64,000 nucleotides of DNA from positions 28,306-92,305 of the forward strand of contig JANBPK010000870.1 of assembly GCA_027579435.1 (NCBI GenBank), written 5' to 3'. The notes below the pieces were generated by a model. It searched no databases and was not told the DNA's origin. It saw only the letters and a list, made by a program, of their open reading frames with translations. Made by a program: the position numbers and the translations under genes. Origin of the DNA: Candolleomyces eurysporus (lineage: Eukaryota > Basidiomycota > Agaricomycetes > Agaricales > Psathyrellaceae). Below are positions 57,483-64,000 of this stretch, piece after piece (the first letter of the stretch is position 1; the number at the start of each line of letters is the position of its first letter).

Positions 57483-59164
57483 ATGAAGCTCTCTACTTCC
57501 TTCATCACCGCCGCGCTCGCGTTCTCGTCGCTTGCCTCTGCTGCTCCTCAGGCTGAAGACATCGAANTCCAGGGGTATAATTCCCCTCACCTCGCCGCTT
57601 CTGCAGGCCACGGTCTCAAGACACACCCTCTTGGCCCATGCCAGACAATTCGTGAAGTTCTCTGAGCAGAGCGGCGGCACCCGCGCCTTTGGCTCCAGGG
57701 CTCACAACTCGACCGTCCGATATATCAAGACCTTGTTGGACGCGACTGGCTTCTACGACACCTCCCTCCAGACCTTCCCTTACCTCTACTCTTCCGGAAG
57801 TGCCGAAATTGCCGCCAATGGTACCGCTCTTGCGAGCAGATGGTTTACCTACGGCCCTTCCGGCGACGTTTCAGCCAATCTTGTTGTTGTGAACAACCTC
57901 GGTTGCGATGCCGTGAGTAGAAGTTGATCTTCCATTCTTGTTCGGCAGCTGATCCTTTCCATCATAGTCGGACTACCCCGCTGCCGTTGAAGGCCAGATT
58001 GCACTTATCAAGCGTGGTAGTTGCGAATTCGGCTTGAAGACTGCTCTTGCCGGAAACGCCAAAGCTGCTGGTGCTATCATCTACAACAACGCCCCCGAGT
58101 CCATTGCCGGCGGAACACTTGGATCGCCTTCACGCGAGGCCGGACCCTACGTCCCCGTTGGATCCATCTCTGGTGCCGATGGCGATCGCCTGGTTGCAGA
58201 CATCGCTGCTGGTAATACCATCGCCGGCACTCTCAAGGTCAACGCTGTCACCGAGGACAGATATACCAGCAACGTTATTGCCACCACTAAGATTGGTGAC
58301 AGGAACAATATCGTCTTTGCCGGTGGACACACTGACTCTGTCCCTGAGGGTCCTGTAAGTTAATACCACTGACTATCAGTTTCATTCCAAACTAACATAG
58401 TTTCTTGCAGGGTATCAACGACGACGGTTCTGGCACTATCACCATCCTCGATCTCGCCCTTCGTCTCCCTCTCTTCAACTTCAGGAATGCTGTCCGCTTC
58501 GGTTTCTGGACTGCTGAAGAATTCGGTCTCGTCGGTTCCGAGCACTACGTGACCAACCTCCCTGCCGAGGAGCAAGACAAGATCGCTGTCTACCTCAACT
58601 TCGATATGGTTGCCTCTCCCAACTTCGGTTACTTCGTCTACGACGGTGATGGCAGCGCATTTAACCTCACTGGACCTTCTGGAAGCGACCACATCGAGAA
58701 GACCTTCGAAGACTACTTCAGGGGCGAGAACCTCCGGTCTGCTCCTACCGAGTTCAGCGGTCGCTCCGATTATGGACCTTTCCTCGATGTCGGCATTCCC
58801 TCTGGTGGTCTCTTTACCGGTGCTGAAGGCAAGAAGACCGCTGAGGAGGCTCAATGGTGAGTTCATTTCTCAATCCCTTCTTTAAACTTGATCTCATTTC
58901 CTTATTCAATTTAGGTGGGGCGGTGAGGCTGGCGTCGACTACGACATCTGCTACCACAAAGCCTGCGATGGCGTCGACAACTTGAACGTCCCGGCCTGGG
59001 TTGAGAACACCAAGGCTGCTGCACACGCCATCGCTACCTACGCTCGCTCCCTCAACGGCATTCCTCGCGGTGCCCGATCGGCCAACAGGAAGGTTTCGGT
59101 CGCCTCCCTTTCCCATGAGGAACGCCAACACTACAGCTGCGGTCACGAAATCGCCTCGCTCTAA
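57483..59164 (+). CDS. Secreted M28 zinc aminopeptidase with PA domain (aminopeptidase Y / Lap2-like)
   Basis: The start MKLSTSFITAALAFSSLASA is a clear signal peptide. A small intron near 57577 (GTATAA..., acceptor either before 57603 or near 57618) leads to LLAHARQFVKFSEQSGGTRA. The PA insert follows (AVEGQIALIKRGSCEFGLKT, AAGAIIYNN). The peptidase core has FAGGHTDSVPEGPGINDDGS (zinc His and Asp), FWTAEEFGLVGS (catalytic and metal Glu pair), YLNFDMVASPN (Asp), GRSDYGPF and, after an intron, YDICYHKACDGVDN (last zinc His). It ends SCGHEIASL-stop at 59164. All co-catalytic zinc ligands are present. Such enzymes are secreted to release N-terminal amino acids from peptides in the medium, or act in the vacuole. 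Codon use (C-ending, few rare codons) and a good TATA box suggest high expression. Confidence 0.94.
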
Positions 59165-59198
59165 ACTTATTGCTAATTTGTAAACTGTAGTGTAGAGA

Positions 59199-59204
59199 AA
59201 TAAA
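59199..59204 (+). promoter_or_regulatory. Polyadenylation signal AATAAA
   Basis: AATAAA lies 35 nt after the stop of the M28 gene in an AT-rich stretch. It is a likely 3'-end signal for that transcript. Confidence 0.5.
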
Positions 59205-59306
59205 AAGATATTATATATTTTCCATCTCCTTCCTGTCTGGCGTGCGAGTTGTTACATACCAAGAATCACTGGCCATAACCGATACTTATCAGCGTTAAAA
59301 CTAATC

Positions 59307-59336
59307 ACTCATCACCACACTACTCATCACCACACT
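59307..59336. repeat. Two perfect copies of a 15-bp unit
   Basis: ACTCATCACCACACT occurs twice in direct tandem between the convergent M28 and GMC genes. Confidence 0.8.
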
Positions 59337-59445
59337 ACGGCTATTGTCTCAAACGACAACGTGTAGGTGCTAGCTAGATGGAGCTTGATGATCAAACAGC
59401 GCACGTTACGCAGCGATGGCGGTATATTTACATAGTCGTAAGTAG

Positions 59446-61774
59446 CTACCACGCTGCTCTGATCAAATCGACCGCCCGCTCAGCCAGTATATACACCGCC
59501 GCTTGTGTGTGACCGGTCGGAATCAACGGCTACAAGGTAAGCATTATTCATCAGAAGCTGAAGAGAACGTAAGATGAGAAGGTGCACCTACAATAGCAGA
59601 AGCATCTACAACGCGTAGACCTTTTACTCCTTTCACTCGAAGGTCGGGATCGAGCACGCCATTTCTTGCGTTTCTTGCAGACATGGCAGCTGTTCCAGTA
59701 GGATGCAAGGTGGACGTGACGAGATCGCGAGTAAAGTCATCGAACACGTCGGGGGGAGTGGTATCCGGATCCAAGGTAAAGAACGGGGTTGTGATGAAGC
59801 CAGCCCAAGCTGGTGCAGTAAACAATTTCTTCGCAAGGTGTGCTCCTTCCCGAAGGGCAACAAGGTCAAACGGATCTGAAAAGTATCCGAGATCGATGCG
59901 GGGTGGGTCGAATGGGTTGTTCGAACGCAATTTCACGCTCCCGCCTGCGTTGGGTTTGTCAATGCTCTGATGGAGGCAGTCAAAGCAACATACGTGATTT
60001 GGGGGTCAGAAGCACGATCGAGGCTCCTGCGATGTCACCGAAATTCTGATGAGAGGAAATAGAACTCAAAATCAAGATTATGAGGTAAATGTTGCACAAG
60101 ACGTACAACAGTAGCCAACTCGATGTGGGGTGCATTTCTCCCAGATGCAGGGTCACTGTTGCCTCTCCAAATCGACGAGTTGGACGGGATCCTAGACCAT
60201 NAAAAAGATCTTCCCACCAAACTCTGTCAACGGTCCTGTCCTAGAGTTCTGCCACTGCTCTAGATCCGCAGGACCGGGTCTGTAGCCACGTTTTCTCCAT
60301 CAGACGCGGCGGGAGAAGCAAAGGTTTTGAAAACAACTCACGGAGGAATCGCTGTGCCAGTGGTATTCCATAACGCTACCGTAACGACATGGTCAGACAT
60401 GCCCTTTCCGACGTCGGGAAGATTATGAATTGTGTTAATCCCGAGAGCGCTTAGATCTCTTCGATCCCCAATACCAGAGTTTAGCAGAATTTGAGGAGTG
60501 TTTATAGCACCGGCTGAAAGAATTAGCTCTTTACTGGCGGTTATCGTTCTCCTTAAACTCCCTAGCAGAAGCGAGGTGTGAGCATGGGGAAGATGCTAAT
60601 CAGGCTTCACGCACCTCCTGACCTAGGAGCGAGCTCGACTGTCCGTATCTCAGGCTCTTTGCCTGAACGATTCGTCAACACTCGCGTAGCCTGAGTATTC
60701 AGCACGATATCGAGATTCCGTCTACGTCTGACGTCCGTGTTGAGATACGCAGTTGCAGAACTACTCCTCTCGCCATTGCCAATGGTTGATTGTGTCCAGG
60801 CTATGAAGTAGCTTGATCAGTGTATTCAATAGGAGAAGTCGTTATGAGGAGTCGACGTACTGGCGCCCAAAGGGTTGCCTGAGTTCGGATCCAAGTTGAA
60901 TGGGAAATCTCTGCGCAAATCCCGAGTGGTCTGAATAATACGCCGTTCAAAGTCCCGAGGGGCACTCTGAGGCAAGGAAACCAGTGTATTCCCGTTGACG
61001 CCGTGGACTCGAGGGTCGTATTGGCCAGAGATATCACGACCACCTAGCGGGGCCACCCATTTCTCGTGCTGAAAAATCACATCAGAAAGAATCGTTCAAC
61101 TGGTGGTGAAGAGCGGTCACGTACGCGTAATATGACGGGAAACAGCGACCTCCACGTCCAACCTTGGTCACCAGTCATTCTGGCCCAGGCATCGTAGTCA
61201 TCCGCAGCACCACGAGTGTAGACCATTCCGTCTAGACAGAGTTACCATCACTTCCTCCTCATCGAGCACAGCTGATTCTCCACTTACTGATAGAACTACT
61301 CCCACCGAGAACATGGCCTCTAGCGAAGGGAATCGTACGGTTCTTGAGACCAGATAGCGGCTCGGTCACATAGTTCCAGTTGTACGTGCTATTGATTTGT
61401 TGGTTGAAAAATGGAACCCGCAGGTCAAGAACGCCTTCATTACTAGAAGATGTTTATGAGACGGGACGAAGTGCCTATGGATGGGAAAAAAAAGGTGACG
61501 TACTTGGGACCTGCTTCAATAATAAGGACATTGAAGCGAGGGTTCTCTGTCAGTCTACTGGCAACGACGGCGCCAGCATTTCCTCCTAGACGGACAAAAT
61601 AATGAATCCGGTCAGATATGGAATGATATGCATCGCAGAATGCGAGAGGCACAAACCTCCAATGACTACGAAGTCATAGGTTCGTGTGGGCAGACTTTGC
61701 AAGGACTGGTAGACCGCTCCATGTGCAAAGTGTACACTGATTACTACGAAGAGCGAAAGTGCACCGAGCTGCAT
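59446..61774 (-). CDS. Secreted GMC oxidoreductase (AA3, aryl-alcohol oxidase-like)
   Basis: The start MQLGALSLFVVISVHFAHG (signal peptide) is followed by TRTYDFVVIGG, spliced to GNAGAVVASRLTENPRFNVL to restore the FAD-binding GxGxxG fold, and IIEAGP. Further blocks are FARGHVLGGSSSI (GMC signature 1), YTRGAADDYDAWA, ELILSAGAINTPQILLNSGI (GMC signature 2), SDHVVTVALWNTTG, and near the end STLHPTGTAAMSAR (active-site His). A last exon has PTGHTQAAVYILAERAVDLI (second His), ending RAAW-stop at 59446. Both active-site positions are His, as in aryl-alcohol oxidases. Such enzymes make hydrogen peroxide from alcohols during lignocellulose attack; the actual substrate is not known. About ten introns are inferred. 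It faces the M28 gene tail to tail. Confidence 0.9.
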
Positions 61775-62914
61775 CCTGAAATCAAATAGGAATGCTAGTC
61801 AATGTCAACCACAAGGCGACGAGGTTATATATCAGTTGTCGCAGGATAAGGCACACACACACACCACATGCATGAATGGGGTACGAGTCGGGAATTGTCA
61901 GCCTGACGGAACAGACGATCCTACGCCACGATGTTGTCTGTCATTTCCAGACAGCGCCTTTCTTCCCCTTCTATTCGCGTGGGCGCAAGCCCAGGAAAAA
62001 GTGTAAGCCCAAGAAAAACTTCAAGCCCTCGAGACCTGAAAGATCCAACAATGACAATAAAGCCGATGGGAATTGAGAACGAAAACCCGTTTTCAACGGT
62101 ACTTTCAACTGTTCGTTGCTGATACTCCAACCCTGAACTGTCATGTTAGAGTTTATACATAGAACAGATGGGATACATGGAAATACCATTGCACCAACTG
62201 TTCCTGGTACCGCGTGACACGAGCACTGTCGGCCATTTCTTCTCATGCCACATGGTAGAAGTGAGAGTCCGTTGACGCAAACCATCGAAGAGCCAAGAAG
62301 GAATCACAGAAGGTGCCGTAAGAGTTAAATTGTCTTCTTACACAAGATACCGTTCCGTAGCTACAGCGAGCGTAGAACGGCTGGAAGACGCGAGAAGCCA
62401 AGAAATTAGACATCCGACGAGATAGGTTGAATGGAAGAAGAGACGTGAAACATTCACCTATTCGGTGTGGCTTGCGCCGTGTGCGGTGGTCCTTCATATG
62501 GACATGATAGGTCGAGTAGATTTGGCCCTTTCAAATGGCTGCATCCGATTTTGGAACATTTTGTATATCCCAACACCGATGGAAGAGAAGGAAGTCGTCA
62601 GCGCGCCATAAGGAAAGCGCTGAAACTTATAAACGCACCGAAGACAGTGAGGATTGTAACCCAAAACGAGTGTCTGATCAGTTCTGATGAGTGTGAACAA
62701 TAGTGATACACACAGGCGGATCCACAGAGACGGGTCCACACATGACGTCCAAGTAGTTGGTTGAGCAATCGACATCAGTGCAATGGAAAAGCCATTGAGA
62801 AAGACCCTACGAAAAGAGCTACATATGCATACAGAATCGAGATTCCTTCGGTGATTCCGTATTCCGTTGTGAGGTCCCTGCCTATGACCTAACCACCAAT
62901 ATATCACGTCGATA
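61775..62914. other. Region between the GMC gene and the inverted duplication
   Basis: The first part is the GMC promoter. On the reverse strand at about 62240-62900 there are hydrophobic, protein-like pieces in different phases (for example ITEGISILYAYVALFVGSFS and FWVTILTVFGAFISFSAFLM). These could be exons of a decayed membrane protein gene that continues the left arm of the inverted duplication. I could not join them into one model. Confidence 0.35.
61825..61832 (-). promoter_or_regulatory. TATA-like box of the GMC oxidoreductase gene
   Basis: On the reverse strand this reads ATATATAA, about 51-58 nt before the start codon at 61774. Confidence 0.55.
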
Positions 62915-63208
62915 AAGAGCCTGTGGGCATAGAACTCAACGGACTTTAATCGCGTTAAACGAAGCGCAGGCGTACGCTCTAGCAATCGTTCTGCAAACAG
63001 TCTCAATGTACGGTCTACTGCCCATTCGAATCTGGCAAATACCTCTTGAGATGCTTCAGCAAGCGCTTTGCCTTCGGTACCTGGAAGTCACAGTTTCTTC
63101 AAAATGAATTGCAGTATGCCTGCTGTCAATCGTATCCAATTTGTAGCCTATTAACAAGGACCGGACTATGGTCGAGAGGTGGGGTCGGTTGCCTGCCAGT
63201 CGTTTAAC
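62860..63208 (-). pseudogene. Decayed coding sequence, left arm of the foldback
   Basis: Read on the reverse strand, the best-kept open part is about 75 codons with ALAEASQEVFARFEWAVDRT, LRLFAERLLERTPALRLTRL and KSVEFYAHRLFIDVIYWW. Upstream, an in-phase TGA stands where the right arm has TGT, and an open stretch in another phase begins at the ATG at 63244, beyond the centre. It therefore looks like a remnant of a larger gene. No known family was recognised; the helical, charged pattern and later hydrophobic pieces hint at a membrane-associated protein. Confidence 0.45.
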
Positions 63209-63525
63209 AAGACAGTTGAACGACTGGCAGACAATCGGCTCCACCCTTGCTATGCCTCGACCATGTCTGAAATTTCTCGGTCCTTGTTATTGGATACAAA
63301 TTGGGACAACGGATAGCACGCGTGATCCAATTTGCTTCAGAGAAGTTGTGTCTTCCACCGGTTACAGGAAACAAAGCACCTGCCCAGGCTTCTGAAGAGG
63401 TCCATGACCAGCTTAAAGGGCGGTAGAACGCACAAGGAGACTCACCCTACATAAAATGCTAGAGCACACATCTGCTTTTCCTCTAACATGATTCAAGTGC
63501 TTCTGACTTCATGCTCATAGGCGCT
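62915..63525. repeat. Imperfect inverted duplication (foldback) with 6-nt centre
   Basis: The left arm (62915-63208) and the reverse complement of the right arm (63215-63525) can be aligned by eye almost end to end, with small gaps. The centre AAGACA lies at 63209-63214. Near the centre the match is tight (CCTGCCAGTCGTTTAAC against CTGCCAGTCGTTCAAC; TAACAAGGACCG in both). Further out it falls to roughly 60-70 percent but still shows shared blocks such as GCTCTAGCA and AGTCTC. Similarity may go on weakly for another 100 bases. The arms carry a decayed coding sequence, so this is an old head-to-head duplication, not a simple hairpin element. Confidence 0.8.
63215..63525 (+). pseudogene. Decayed coding sequence, right arm of the foldback
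   Basis: Read on the forward strand it mirrors the left arm. KLCLPPVTGNKAPAQASEEV parallels the left KALAEASQEV block, and AVERTRRL with LEHTSAFPLT parallels AVDRTLRL with LERTPALRLT. Stops and phase changes interrupt it soon after each block (for example after HDQLKGR). It is more damaged than the left copy and surely not expressed as a full protein. Confidence 0.5.
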
Positions 63526-63885
63526 GTAATTGATGGGTGAGGAGGATCAGTCCATACCGTGCTTCCTCTTCATCATTCTCAGGCCCTGGATTCAAACATG
63601 GATATCTAGAAAAGAATCTGTACCCGTGTTGACCCAGATGTAGGTCTGACAGTGAAAGAGTTGCAATTGGCAGCGGTGCCCCAATGACAATCCCATTAAG
63701 TGGATGCAAATGACAACAGTCGTTGTAATCTATCTAAGGAGCAAAGAAGGTGCGTGGCGAGCTGACCACAGGCACGATAAATGCCACCTGAGAGGAGCGG
63801 TATGACTAGCCGGACGATAGACTATGGCGGAAGCAAGTCCGAACTACCGAATGTGGTAGAGCCATGCTGTGATAAGTTGCGGGGA
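63526..63885. other. Region between the foldback and the terminal tandem repeat
   Basis: There are no convincing coding exons. Weak similarity to the left arm may go on for about 100 bases (TATGGACTGATCC-like blocks), after which I see nothing. Confidence 0.35.
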
Positions 63886-64000
63886 GTGGCATGGCGGACC
63901 ATAACCACGATAGGATGCCCGGTGAGGGCTCGAGATCGACGTGGCAGGGCGGGCCGTAAACCACGATAGGATGCCCGGCGAGGGCTCGAGTTCGTTGTGG
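63886..64000. repeat. 56-bp tandem repeat running off the window
   Basis: CCACGATAGGATGCCCGG starts at 63905 and again at 63961, giving a period of 56 bp. The copies differ at few positions (GGTGAGGG against GGCGAGGG; GAGATCG against GAGTTCG). The segment before 63905 (GTGGCATGGCGGACCATAA) matches the end of the first unit (GTGGCAGGGCGGGCCGTAAA), so an earlier partial copy exists. About two copies are visible, and the array continues beyond 64000. Confidence 0.85.

Overview
This window is nuclear DNA of a filamentous basidiomycete, very probably an Agaricomycete. The genes are cut by many short introns (mostly about 45-70 nt, GT...AG). They include families typical of mushrooms: two DUF6534 seven-helix proteins, a further orphan seven-helix protein, a DUF4436-type membrane protein, tandem GH79 glycosidases, a GMC oxidase and a CmcJ/AsaB-like oxygenase. 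There are no bacterial operons, ribosome binding sites or CRISPR arrays. Scattered single N bases, and a few dense N islands, mark ambiguous consensus positions. Exon boundaries below were read by eye from splice signals, frame and family resemblance; no alignment or search was run.

Layout. 1-0.6 kb: 3' end of an unrecognised gene. 1.1-2.8 kb: first DUF6534 membrane protein (-). 3.75 kb: tRNA-Pro(UGG) with an 11-nt intron. 4.0-5.8 kb: DUF4436-type membrane protein (-). 6.4-7.3 kb: atypical SDR/NAD(P)-binding protein (+). 7.7-12.5 kb: GH38 Ams1/MAN2C1-type alpha-mannosidase (-). 12.5-23.5 kb: an 11-kb stretch without a recognisable gene. 23.5-26.4 kb: GATA factor with an AreA-type N-terminal motif and two zinc fingers (+). 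26.4-31.4 kb: a second gene-poor stretch, starting with a pyrimidine-rich kilobase.

31.4-37.1 kb: two tandem GH79 glycosidases (-), each with a signal peptide and a GPI-anchor-like tail. 37.7-40.2 kb: acylaminoacyl-peptidase-like S9 serine peptidase (-). 42.1-43.0 kb: CmcJ/AsaB-type oxygenase (+). 43.9-48.0 kb: importin-13/transportin-3-like karyopherin (+). 48.6-55.7 kb: three polytopic membrane proteins in a row, namely a second DUF6534 protein (+), an orphan seven-helix protein (-) and a GPHR/GPR89 Golgi pH regulator (-). 57.5-61.8 kb: a convergent pair encoding a secreted M28 aminopeptidase (+) and a secreted GMC oxidoreductase (-). 62.9-63.5 kb: an old imperfect inverted duplication of a decayed coding sequence with a 6-nt centre. 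63.9 kb to the end: a 56-bp tandem repeat that runs off the window.

The genes do not form one pathway. They mix housekeeping functions (karyopherin, GPHR, peptidase, Ams1, tRNA) with secreted degradative enzymes that suit a saprotroph or plant-associated fungus. No obvious new defence or biosynthetic system was found. The strongest unusual signals are the foldback duplication, a one-base frame break inside the conserved N-terminal motif of the GATA factor, the 11-kb gene-poor region before it, and the two available starts (one presequence-like) of the S9 peptidase.
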